Assembly (NCBI GenBank): GCA_036276735.1
Contig: DASUOH010000046.1
Span: 11,919 to 75,918 of the forward strand
Origin: VRUE01 sp036276735
Lineage (GTDB): Bacteria > Actinomycetota > Thermoleophilia > Solirubrobacterales > 70-9
Length of the DNA: 64,000 nucleotides
Reading direction: 5' to 3'
Part shown: positions 31,195 through 39,029 of the stretch, piece after piece
Layout of the letters: every line of letters begins with the position of its first letter
Position numbering within the stretch: position 1 is the stretch's first letter
The notes under the pieces: generated by a model
The model's database searches: none
The model's input: only the letters and a program-made list of their open reading frames with translations
Told to the model about the DNA's origin: nothing
Position numbers and translations under genes: made by a program

Positions 31195-32431
31195 GCCTAT
31201 TCTCAACGTCTTCCTGCACGGCGAGCTCGCCGGCGCCCTGCGACGGAAGCGCAATGGCAACCTGCAGTTCCGCTACGACGTCGATTACATCGAGGCCGGC
31301 GGGCAGCCGCTCTCCCTGAACCTGCCGCTGCGGGCTGAGGCGTTCCCCCACCGCGACTGCCTGGCCTTCTTCGGCAACCTGCTGCCGGAGGAGGAAGTGC
31401 GGGCGCAGCTCGCGCTCACGACCGGCATCTCGGCCTCCAACGACTACCGGCTGCTCGAGCGGTTCGGCGGCGACGTCGCCGGTGCCGTCACCCTCCTGCC
31501 ACCGGACGAGTCGCCAGCGAGCCCGCGACCGAATGAGCTCGAGCTCCTTCCGCCCGAGCGGCTGGACGAGATCCTCGTCAACCTCCCGCAGCGCCCGCTC
31601 GGCGCCGACGAGGAGGGCGAGGTGCGGCTCTCGCTCGCCGGCGCGCAGAGCAAGCTGCCGGTGGTGGAGGTGGAGAGCGGGTTCGCGCTCCCACGCGGCT
31701 CCGGCCGCCCGACCACCCACATCCTCAAGCCGGAGCCGGAGCGCTTTCCCGGGCTGGTGGCGAACGAGCTCTTCTGCATGCGGCTGGCGGCGGCGACGGG
31801 CCTGCTGGTCGCCGAGGTCGAACGGGGAGAGACCGTCTCAGGCCTCCCCTACCTGATCGTCGCCCGCTATGACCGCGACCTCACCCAGGAGCCGGTCCGC
31901 CGCCTGCACCAGGAGGACCTCTGCCAGGCGCTCGGGAAGCTCCACATCGAGAAGTACCAAGCGGAAGGCGGTCCCGGCGTGGTCGACGCGATGGCTCTGA
32001 TCGACGACGCCTCGACGGCGCCGGCGCGCGACCGGCCGCAGCTATGGCTGGCGCTCGTCTTCAACGTGCTGATCGGCAACTGCGACGCGCACGGCAAGAA
32101 CTACTCGCTGCTCTACGACTCGCGCGCACCGAGCCTGGCGCCCCTATATGACCTCGTCTCGACCGCCGCCTACGGGGAGTTGACGTCCCGGCTGGCGATG
32201 TCGATCGACGGAGCGAGGAGGCTGGAAGAAGTCGATGAAGGGGCTTGGCGGGCGCTCGCGGAGGAAATTCGCTTCGCGCCGCGCTTCCTCGTCCAGCGCA
32301 TGGAGCCGTTCGTCGACCGCGTGCTGGAAGCGCTGCCGGAGCTGGCCTCGGACCCCGAGCACGCCGACCCGATCGTCCGAGACATCGCAGTCGGCATCGC
32401 CGAGCGCGCGGGGCGGCTGCGCGCCGGCTGA
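31187..32431 (+). CDS. hipA: HipA-like Ser/Thr kinase toxin
   Basis: 414 residues from a GTG start. The N-terminal HipA domain (LNVFLHGELAGALRRKRNG, PLSLNLPLRAEAF, FFGNLLPEE) is followed by the kinase domain: LSLAGAQSKLPVV phosphate loop, THILKPEPERFPGLVANE (ATP Lys), VARYDRD, catalytic FNVLIGNCDAHGKNYSLLY and APLYDLVSTAAY. HipA phosphorylates glutamyl-tRNA synthetase in E. coli and induces dormancy; the target here is unknown. All catalytic residues appear present, so the toxin should be active. Confidence 0.93.
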   Translation: MAEPILNVFLHGELAGALRRKRNGNLQFRYDVDYIEAGGQPLSLNLPLRAEAFPHRDCLAFFGNLLPEEEVRAQLALTTGISASNDYRLLERFGGDVAGAVTLLPPDESPASPRPNELELLPPERLDEILVNLPQRPLGADEEGEVRLSLAGAQSKLPVVEVESGFALPRGSGRPTTHILKPEPERFPGLVANELFCMRLAAATGLLVAEVERGETVSGLPYLIVARYDRDLTQEPVRRLHQEDLCQALGKLHIEKYQAEGGPGVVDAMALIDDASTAPARDRPQLWLALVFNVLIGNCDAHGKNYSLLYDSRAPSLAPLYDLVSTAAYGELTSRLAMSIDGARRLEEVDEGAWRALAEEIRFAPRFLVQRMEPFVDRVLEALPELASDPEHADPIVRDIAVGIAERAGRLRAG

Positions 32432-32434
32432 CCG

Positions 32435-32644
32435 TCAGTCGACCTCGGTCCCCTCGACCAGGAAGGCGACCCGCACGTGCGCCCGGTACTCGTCGAGGTT
32501 GTCGCCGCGGATGCCGGTCGAGACGATGTCGACGGCTTTGATGTTGCGCAGCGTCCCCTGGGCCTGGGCCAGCGCCTGCCGCGCCGCGTCGTCGGTCGAC
32601 GTCTTCGAGCTGCCGACCAGCTCGATGATCTTCACGACGGCCAT
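32435..32644 (-). CDS. Dodecin family flavin-binding protein
   Basis: 69 residues. MAVVKIIELVGSSKTSTDDA and the strands IKAVDIVSTGIRGDNLDEYR, HVRVAFLVEG match dodecins, which form hollow dodecamers storing flavin or CoA. The usual flavin-stacking Trp is not seen: the equivalent strand reads IKAVDIV, so this may be an actinobacterial-type dodecin with altered binding. It overlaps the end of the preceding small gene by 13 bp. Confidence 0.88.
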   Translation of the reverse strand: MAVVKIIELVGSSKTSTDDAARQALAQAQGTLRNIKAVDIVSTGIRGDNLDEYRAHVRVAFLVEGTEVD

Positions 32645-32835
32645 CTGCCTCCTCCTTCGCCTTCCAGGTCCTCGATCGTCGCCTGCTTGCCGACGCCCTC
32701 GAGCAGGGCGGCGCGGTGCCAGGGGCTCACCTTCTGGCCATGACCACCGTCGGTCGGCGCAGAGGTCTCGGCCTGAAAGCGTTCGATCGCCGCGGCGATC
32801 GCCGTCGCCTCCTCGGTGCTCGGGCTTCGGTCCAT
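32632..32835 (-). CDS. Small acidic protein, possible acyl-CoA carboxylase epsilon-like
   Basis: 67 residues: TEEATAIAAAIERFQAET, a Pro/Thr linker, then SPWHRAALLEGVGKQ. The helix-linker-Trp layout resembles short acyl-CoA carboxylase epsilon chains, but the match is weak and no beta subunit is adjacent. A TAGGCT hexamer lies 6 nt before the ATG and the gene overlaps dodecin, so both are probably one transcript. Confidence 0.5.
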   Translation of the reverse strand: MDRSPSTEEATAIAAAIERFQAETSAPTDGGHGQKVSPWHRAALLEGVGKQATIEDLEGEGGGRWPS

Positions 32836-32841
32836 CCGACA

Positions 32842-32847
32842 AGCCTA
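32842..32847 (-). promoter_or_regulatory. Predicted -10 element for the small gene and dodecin (leaderless)
   Basis: TAGGCT, 6 nt, ATG on the minus strand. Confidence 0.45.
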
Positions 32848-32992
32848 GCCAGACGCCCACAGAGGGAGTTGCGAGATAAGAGCAAATCGAAAACGGGCGA
32901 CCCCAAGCGAGTCGGTCCCCCGACGCTGCCTTCGCGTGGCTTCTCACGCCCTCTGATGCTTGTTTCTGTGGCGCGAGCGGCAGAGCCGGGGC

Positions 32993-34741
32993 TCAGCCGC
33001 TGTGGTTCAGCCCCGGCACCGGCTCGCCGTGCTTTTCCTCCGCGCAGAGGAGCGGCGCCGGGTCAAAGGAGTCCATGAGCGCGCGACCCGCGGCCGTGCC
33101 GATCAGGACCGGCGGGCGCGGCTTGGCTTTGGGGCTGGCTTTCGGCGGGCGGACGTAGCGGCCCTTGCCGCACTGGATGACGAAGTCGCGGACTCCGTCG
33201 CGGGCGTCGATTATGTCCTCGCCGCCGTTGCCGTAGAACTCGTCTTCGCCGGGCTGGCCGAGCATCGCGTTCGGCCCCTCGTCGCCGATCAGGACGTCCC
33301 AGTCGAAGGAGCCCTCCATGTCCTCGTTGGAGTCGTCGAGGCGGACCGGCTTGCAGCCGTTGTCCATCAGCACGTCGATCCAGGCTTTGTTCTGGGGGAA
33401 GGAGATGATCAGCAGGCCGGGATGAGCCTGAGTCTCGGCGAAGGAGGCGTCGTCGCGGCCGGGGCCGCCGACGATCGCGCCGCCCGCGCAGCCGCCGCCC
33501 GCCGCCATCAGGTCACCGTCCTCGCCGCCGTAGATGAAGGTCGGGCCCGGCAGGCCGCCTACCAGGCCGTCGGAGCCGGCTTCGCCGTAGAGGCGGTCGG
33601 CGCCGAGCCCGGACTCGATCAGGTCGTCCTCGGGACCGCCGCGCAGCACGTCGTTGCCCTTGCCGCCGGCGATCCGCACGTTCTCGGCGCCTTCCAGCGA
33701 TCCGGACACGCGCAGCCTGTCGTTGCCGGGTCCGAGGTCGGCGGTGAACCAGCGGGCCGGATCTGCATGGCACGACACCTGGGTGCGGCTGACCCTTCCA
33801 CAGCCCGGGCCGATCGCCAGCGCCCCTTTCGCGGTGACGCCGAAGCTCGAAGAGGCGTCGTCGAAGGACACGGTCAGATCGTCGTTGCCGGCGCCGCCGA
33901 CGATGCTGAGGCCGCCGCCACCGCCTCGGGTGAGGTCGACCTCGACGTAGGCGGAGGCTTTCGGGGCCGGCTCCTTGCCGCAGGAGACGGTGTGCCCCTT
34001 GGCCCCCTGGCAGGCGTCGGTTCCCTGTGCGCCGTTCAGCTCGTCGGCCCCGCCGCCGCCGCGCAGCTTGTCGTCGCCCGGGCCGCCGTCGATCACGTTG
34101 CCGCCCCTGTCGCCGATCAGCACGTCGCGGAAGGCGGAGCCCTCGACGTCCTCGAAGCGGAAGAGCCGGTCGTGGCCATCGCCGCGCGCCTTGTGCTTTC
34201 GCAGCGAGACCCAGACGCCGGCGCCGCCGGCGCTGGCGACGTCGGTTGCGAAGGAGGCGACGTCGTGCGCTCCCGGACCCCCGTCCATGCGGTCGTAGCC
34301 GTAGTCGCCGTGGACGAGGTCGAAGCTGCCTGGGCCGCCGCTGACCCGGTCGATGCCGAGGCTGCCGGCCGCCTCGTCGAAGTTCCCGGTGCCGCCGAGC
34401 ACGGTGTCGTCGCCAAGGTCGCCGATCACCTGGTCGGCGTCACCGGCGCCACCGTCGACCGTGTCGTTGCCGCGGCCACCGTGCAGGACGTCGGAGCCGG
34501 GCCCGCCGCAGACGAGGTCGTTGCCGAGCGCGCTGTGGACGCGGTCGTCGCCGAGCCCCGCCCAGATCACGTCGCGCTCGTCGGTGCCGCGCAGGTCGTC
34601 GTCGCCGTCGGTGCCGACGATCTCGGCGATCCGCCCGCGACAGCGCGGTTCGTCTTCCTCGGGCACAGGCCCCGCGCCCAGCGCGAGGAGGGCGGCGAGT
34701 GCCACCAGACCGACCGCGATCCCCCTTGCCAACCGCCTCAC
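32993..34741 (-). CDS. Secreted RTX-repeat (hemolysin-type Ca-binding) protein
   Basis: 582 residues from a GTG start. A signal peptide (RRLARGIAVGLVALAALLAL) precedes two blocks of glycine/aspartate nonapeptide repeats of the GGxGxDxxx kind, for example GTDGDDDLRGTDERDVI, GGRGNDTVDGGAGD and GGPGDDKLRGGGGADELNG. These form calcium-filled beta rolls. A repeat-poor region (residues ~255-360) lies between them. The cysteines may form disulfides after export. No enzymatic domain is visible. Its start overlaps the stop of a PIN toxin gene as GTGA, an unexpected coupling. Confidence 0.88.
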   Translation of the reverse strand: MRRLARGIAVGLVALAALLALGAGPVPEEDEPRCRGRIAEIVGTDGDDDLRGTDERDVIWAGLGDDRVHSALGNDLVCGGPGSDVLHGGRGNDTVDGGAGDADQVIGDLGDDTVLGGTGNFDEAAGSLGIDRVSGGPGSFDLVHGDYGYDRMDGGPGAHDVASFATDVASAGGAGVWVSLRKHKARGDGHDRLFRFEDVEGSAFRDVLIGDRGGNVIDGGPGDDKLRGGGGADELNGAQGTDACQGAKGHTVSCGKEPAPKASAYVEVDLTRGGGGGLSIVGGAGNDDLTVSFDDASSSFGVTAKGALAIGPGCGRVSRTQVSCHADPARWFTADLGPGNDRLRVSGSLEGAENVRIAGGKGNDVLRGGPEDDLIESGLGADRLYGEAGSDGLVGGLPGPTFIYGGEDGDLMAAGGGCAGGAIVGGPGRDDASFAETQAHPGLLIISFPQNKAWIDVLMDNGCKPVRLDDSNEDMEGSFDWDVLIGDEGPNAMLGQPGEDEFYGNGGEDIIDARDGVRDFVIQCGKGRYVRPPKASPKAKPRPPVLIGTAAGRALMDSFDPAPLLCAEEKHGEPVPGLNHSG

Positions 34742-35115
34742 TCCCAGACCACCTTAACGTCGTAGTCGTCGAAGGCCGGATCCGCCGTCACGACCGGGGC
34801 TCGCTCCAGCTGCGCCTGCGCAATCAGCATGCGATCGAACGGATCGCCGTGGTGGTGCGGCAGGGACCGCGCATGCCAGGCATGTTCGGCAGTGACGTCG
34901 AGCAGCTCGAAGCCGAGCCCCTGGACTCGATCCGGCAGGTCGTCAGGGGCGTCGAGCTTGTCGAGCGCTGTCTTTATGCCGATCTCCCAGAGGCTTGCGA
35001 CGCTGATCATCACCTCAGCGCCTTCGATTCGGGCTCGAAGCGCCGCCGAAATTCGCTTCCGGTCGCCGGCCACGAACCAGAGCAGTGCGTGGCTATCGAC
35101 CAGCAGGCCAGCCAA
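34738..35115 (-). CDS. vapC: PIN-domain toxin (VapC-like)
   Basis: 125 residues. The PIN nuclease acidic residues are in LLVDSHALLWFV, VASLWEIGIK, and DPFDRMLIAQAQ, followed by VVTADPAFDDYDVKVVW. It is the type whose sites read DSHALLW and DPFDR. VapC toxins cleave tRNA or rRNA. It starts 4 bp after the antitoxin stop. Confidence 0.88.
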   Translation of the reverse strand: MAGLLVDSHALLWFVAGDRKRISAALRARIEGAEVMISVASLWEIGIKTALDKLDAPDDLPDRVQGLGFELLDVTAEHAWHARSLPHHHGDPFDRMLIAQAQLERAPVVTADPAFDDYDVKVVWE

Positions 35116-35118
35116 GGA

Positions 35119-35349
35119 TCACTTTTCGTACTCGGCGAATTCCTCGAGCGGCTCGTCGAAATCCTCTCGGATGTGGATTTCGCCCTTCATCGAACCGAAT
35201 CCCCGCACCCCGCCCCGTTTCTTCAGCGGCGCGATCCGAGCTACCGGCTCTTGACCCCGCCGCACGATGATCTCCTCGCCCTCTTCAGCGCGGCGCACGA
35301 GCTTGGAAAAGTGGGTCTTCGCCTCGTGGATGTTGACGCTGGCCGCCAC
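35119..35349 (-). CDS. vapB: Phd/YefM-type antitoxin
   Basis: 76 residues from a GTG start. The N-terminal MAASVNIHEAKTHFSKLVRR and IIVRRGQEPVARIAPL are typical of Phd/YefM antitoxins that pair with PIN toxins; the acidic tail (REDFDEPLEEFAEYE) would occupy the toxin site. TACGGT lies 6 nt before the GTG. Autorepression is expected. Confidence 0.86.
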   Translation of the reverse strand: MAASVNIHEAKTHFSKLVRRAEEGEEIIVRRGQEPVARIAPLKKRGGVRGFGSMKGEIHIREDFDEPLEEFAEYEK

Positions 35350-35355
35350 GTCGCA

Positions 35356-35361
35356 ACCGTA
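35356..35361 (-). promoter_or_regulatory. Predicted -10 element for the VapBC-RTX unit (leaderless)
   Basis: TACGGT, 6 nt, GTG on the minus strand. Confidence 0.45.
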
Positions 35362-35367
35362 TCAAGG

Positions 35368-36324
35368 TTAGTCCACTTGGTCCAATTGACGCCGTCTCTG
35401 CTCCAGCAATGCCGCTATGCGTCGGGCGACACTCCCCGGTTCGCGAGCGAGCCGGGGACCTGTCACTCGGATCATCTCGATACCCATCAGCTTCAGCTCC
35501 TCCTGACGCACACGGTCGCTCTCGAAAGCGGCCCGGCTGCCGTGGGTCTCGTAGACGTCCAGTTCGACCACGAAGCGCTCGGACCGCCAATAGGCGTCCA
35601 GCTCGAACTGCCCTTCCCAGAAGTTCATGGATGGGGCGGGCAGGCCGGCGCTCTTGACAAGATCGAGGAAGCGTCGCTCGAGGCGGGAGCGGGTGAAGGC
35701 GGGCTCCTCGCGGTAGAAAGCAAGGGCGCGGCGCAGACGGCCCCGGCCGGGATGGCTTCCGGCGCGTTCGAGGAGGGCCTCCACCGACCTCAAGTCGAAC
35801 AGGCGGAGCTCTTCGGATCGCTCGAGCACCCGATCGAGCCGGTCGGCGGACAGATTCGCGGCGAGGTCGAGCAGAGTCCGGGGAACAGCGGTCACAGGGA
35901 TTGCATCGCGGACCGCGCGATCGACATCGGCGAGTCGCGCGTAGTGGAGGCGGATGGACGCGTGGGCGTGGCGGCGCGTGGGGGCCGTAACGTGGATCGC
36001 CCCAGGGCGGTTCCTGAAGAGGCCCCAAAGCCAGGCCGCGGAGCCATGGCTGGCAAGCGCGCGGGGGGCACTGGCGAGCACCGCGGCAAGACAACGGCTC
36101 TGCCACGTGAGGCTCCTATGACCGACGGCGTAAACGCCGCGATGGAGCCGGTGCAAACGGCCGGCACGCGCCGCGCGAGACACCGCGTCCCGTGAATAGC
36201 CGAGCGCGTTCAGCTGCCGAATCGAGACCACCCCATGCTGCCGCTCGGCCAGATCCGCCAGTGGCTGGTGGGCTCCCACAGCACCCGATCCATCCGCCGT
36301 TCGCCCTTCGTGGCGCATAGCCAT
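35368..36324 (-). CDS. AbiEi-like N-terminus with DUF559 endonuclease-like domain
   Basis: About 318 residues. The N-terminal region has the winged-helix pattern of AbiEi-type antitoxins (LAERQHGVVSIRQLNALG, RAGRLHRLHRGVYAVG, GSAAWLWGL, VTAVPRTLLDLA). The C-terminal DUF559 Vsr-like fold has its acidic core in FWEGQFELDAYWRSERFVVE, LDVYETHG and ELKLMGIEMIRVTG. Such proteins are common in actinobacteria, often in many copies, and have no proven function. The frame is open far upstream, so ATG 36324 or 36318 is a judgement call. Confidence 0.72.
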   Translation of the reverse strand: MAMRHEGRTADGSGAVGAHQPLADLAERQHGVVSIRQLNALGYSRDAVSRAARAGRLHRLHRGVYAVGHRSLTWQSRCLAAVLASAPRALASHGSAAWLWGLFRNRPGAIHVTAPTRRHAHASIRLHYARLADVDRAVRDAIPVTAVPRTLLDLAANLSADRLDRVLERSEELRLFDLRSVEALLERAGSHPGRGRLRRALAFYREEPAFTRSRLERRFLDLVKSAGLPAPSMNFWEGQFELDAYWRSERFVVELDVYETHGSRAAFESDRVRQEELKLMGIEMIRVTGPRLAREPGSVARRIAALLEQRRRQLDQVD

Positions 36325-36443
36325 ACAAAGGACGAACGGCCGTCGATTCTCCCCCCGCCGTCGCTGATTCCGGCGGTCCGTTCGCTGCTTGTGGCGCTGC
36401 GCGCGACAAACAGCGAACGGCGAGGCGGTTCGGCGTGGGCTAT

Positions 36444-37886
36444 TTATTCCAGGTTGATCATCACGTGCTTTATCTCGGTGTAGTCCTCGAGCGAGTACAT
36501 CGAGAGGTCCTTGCCGTAGCCGGATTCCTTGTAGCCGCCGTGGGGCATCTCCGAGACGAGCGGGATGTGGTCGTTGATCCAGACGCAGCCGAAGCGCAGC
36601 GCGTTGGCGACCCGGATCGCGCGGCCGACGTCGCGCGTCCAGACTGAGGAGGCGAGGCCGTAGCGGGTGCCGTTCGCCCACTCGATCGCCCTCTGCTCGT
36701 CGCTGAACGGCTGCACCGTGATCACTGGGCCGAAGATCTCCTTCTGGATCATCTCGTCGTCCTGCTCGAGGCCGGCGACGACGGTCGGCTCCAGGAAGTA
36801 GCCCGGAAGGTCGGGCTGCTTGCCGCCGGTGACGAGCTCGGCCCGGTCGGGCCGCCGCTCCAGGAAACCCTCGACCCGTTCGCGCTGGCGCTGCGAGTTG
36901 ACCGGTCCCAGCGTCGTGTCGGAGGACAGGGTGTCGCCCAGCACGAGGTCGTTGGCCTGGGCGGCGAGGCCGTTGACGACGTCGTCGTAGACGCCTTTGG
37001 AGGCGAGGACGCGGGTCGCCGCGGTGCAGTCCTGGCCGGCGTTGTAGTAGCCGGTGCCGGCGATCGTCTCCATCGCGGTCTCCATATCGACGTCGTCGAA
37101 GACAACGACCGGGGCCTTGCCACCCAGCTCCAGATGGACGCGCTTGAGGCTGTCGGCGGCCGCTTTCGCGATCCCCTTGCCGGTGGCCGGCGAGCCGGTC
37201 AGCGAGACCATCTCGACGTCGGGGTGGGTGACGAGCTCCGAGCCGGCCGGCTCGCCGTGGCCGCCGATCACGTTGAGCACGCCGGGCGGCAGGATGTCGG
37301 CGCACCACTCGGCGAAGAGCAGGGTGGTCAGCGGGGTGGTCTCGGCTGGCTTCAGCACGACCGTGTTGCCGGCGCCGAGCGCCGGGCCGATCTTCCAGAT
37401 CGCCATCATCAGCGGGTAGTTCCAGGGCGTGATCTGGCCGACCACGCCGACCGGCTCGCGGCGGATGAACGAGGTGTGTCCCTCCATGTACTCGCCGGCG
37501 GCTCGGCCCTCCAGGCAGCGCGCCGCGCCGGCGAAGAAGCGCAGGTTGTCGGCCATCACCGGGATCTCATCCTCGACCACGGCGGCGCGCGGCTTGCCGG
37601 CATCGGCAGCCTCGAGGTCGGCGATCTCCTCACCGCGCTCCTCGATCAGGTCGGCCATCCGCAGCAGCGCCCGCGCCCGTTCGCCGGGTGGCGTCGCGGC
37701 CCAGCCCTCGAAGGCGCCCTTGGCGGCCGCGACCGCGGCGTCGACGTCGGCCTTGGTCGAGAGCGGCGCCTCGGCGATCGCCTCGCCGCTGGCCGGGTTG
37801 ACGACCTCCTCGGTTCCGCCCTCGACCGGGTCGACCGCTTTCCCCCCTATGAAGTTCTTGAGCTTCGTCTTGGTCGCCGCAGCCAT
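36444..37886 (-). CDS. Aldehyde dehydrogenase, gamma-aminobutyraldehyde/betaine-aldehyde type
   Basis: 480 residues. NAD-dependent ALDH with ITPWNYPLMMAIWKIGPAL, the active-site Glu in HLELGGKAP, Cys in NAGQDCTA, and EIFGPVITVQPF. The C-terminal HGGYKESGYGKDLSMYSLED matches aminobutyraldehyde dehydrogenases. It would oxidise 4-aminobutanal to GABA. It ends the Ald-PucR-aminotransferase strand, 3 bp after ald. Confidence 0.9.
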   Translation of the reverse strand: MAAATKTKLKNFIGGKAVDPVEGGTEEVVNPASGEAIAEAPLSTKADVDAAVAAAKGAFEGWAATPPGERARALLRMADLIEERGEEIADLEAADAGKPRAAVVEDEIPVMADNLRFFAGAARCLEGRAAGEYMEGHTSFIRREPVGVVGQITPWNYPLMMAIWKIGPALGAGNTVVLKPAETTPLTTLLFAEWCADILPPGVLNVIGGHGEPAGSELVTHPDVEMVSLTGSPATGKGIAKAAADSLKRVHLELGGKAPVVVFDDVDMETAMETIAGTGYYNAGQDCTAATRVLASKGVYDDVVNGLAAQANDLVLGDTLSSDTTLGPVNSQRQRERVEGFLERRPDRAELVTGGKQPDLPGYFLEPTVVAGLEQDDEMIQKEIFGPVITVQPFSDEQRAIEWANGTRYGLASSVWTRDVGRAIRVANALRFGCVWINDHIPLVSEMPHGGYKESGYGKDLSMYSLEDYTEIKHVMINLE

Positions 37887-37889
37887 GTG

Positions 37890-39029
37890 TCAGCCCACCT
37901 CCGCTTTCGCTTTGATTTCAAGTGCTTGCTCGACCGGCACGTGGGTCGCCCCCACCGCTTCGGCCACCGCCGGATGCGTCACCTCGCCCGCCGCGACGTT
38001 GACGCCGAGCCGCAGCCCGGGGTCGCGCCGGATCGCCCCGACGACGCCGTGGTCGGCGAGAGCAAGCGCGTAAGGCAGCGTCGCGTTGGTCAACGCGTAG
38101 GTCGAGGTGATCGGCACCGCGCCGGGCATGTTGGCGACGCAGTAATGGGTGATCCCGTCGACCTCGAAGGTGGGATCGCGGTGGGTGGTCGGTCGCGAGG
38201 TCTCAAAGCAACCGCCCTGGTCGATCGCAACGTCGACCAGCACCGCCCCCGGCTTCATCAGCGCCAGCTGCTCGCGTCGCACTACATAAGGGGCGCGGGC
38301 GCCGTGGACGAGGACGGCGCCGATCACCAGGTCGGCGCGCGGCAGCATCTCCTCGATCGCCAGCGTCGTCGAGTAGACGGTCGAGCAGTGGCCGCCGAGC
38401 GCGACTTCGAGCTCGCGCAGCCGGTCGATCGACTTGTCGTAGACGAAGACGTCAGCTTCCATCCCGATCGCGATGAATGCGGCGTTCATGCCGACGACGC
38501 CGCCCCCGATCACCATCGTGTTCGCCGCCGGGACGCCCGGCACGCCGCCGAGCAGGATGCCGCGGCCGCCCATCGGCTTCTCGAGCATGAAGGCGCCCGC
38601 CTGGGCGGCGATCTTGCCGGCGATCTCGCTCATCGGCGCCAGCAGCGGCAGCCTGCCGTGCGCGTCCTCGACCGTCTCGTAGGCGACGCAGGTCGCGCCC
38701 GATTCACGCAGGCCACGAGTTTGCTCCGGGTCGGGCGCCAGGTGGAGGTAGGTGAAGAGGAGCTGGCCGGGGCGCAGCATCTCGATCTCGGGCGGCTGCG
38801 GCTCCTTCACCTTGAGCAGCATCTCCGCCTCGCCGAACAGGTCGGCGGCGGTCGGGACGATCCGCGCCCCCTGCGAGGCGAGCTGGGCGTCGGCGATCGC
38901 GCTGCCCTCGCCGGCGCCGGCCTCGATCAGCACGTCGTGGCCGTGCTCGATCAACTCCCGAACCCCGGCCGGCGTGATCGCGACGCGGTACTCGTCGAGC
39001 TTGATCTCTCTCGGGATGCCTACTCTCAT
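37890..39029 (-). CDS. ald: Alanine dehydrogenase
   Basis: 379 residues with MRVGIPREIKLDEYRVAITP, substrate Lys/His region LLKVKEPQ, FTYLHLA, NAD motif VIGGGVVGMNAAFIA, and DVAIDQGGCFETSRPTTH. It reversibly deaminates alanine to pyruvate and ammonia. In this cluster it can regenerate the pyruvate used by the adjacent aminotransferase. ATG 39029 overlaps the PucR stop as ATGA. Confidence 0.95.
   Translation of the reverse strand: MRVGIPREIKLDEYRVAITPAGVRELIEHGHDVLIEAGAGEGSAIADAQLASQGARIVPTAADLFGEAEMLLKVKEPQPPEIEMLRPGQLLFTYLHLAPDPEQTRGLRESGATCVAYETVEDAHGRLPLLAPMSEIAGKIAAQAGAFMLEKPMGGRGILLGGVPGVPAANTMVIGGGVVGMNAAFIAIGMEADVFVYDKSIDRLRELEVALGGHCSTVYSTTLAIEEMLPRADLVIGAVLVHGARAPYVVRREQLALMKPGAVLVDVAIDQGGCFETSRPTTHRDPTFEVDGITHYCVANMPGAVPITSTYALTNATLPYALALADHGVVGAIRRDPGLRLGVNVAAGEVTHPAVAEAVGATHVPVEQALEIKAKAEVG

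Noticed and set aside
32993..34741. DNA-level tandem repeat or CRISPR signal
   Set aside because: The periodicity is due to glycine/aspartate nonapeptide coding in an RTX protein.
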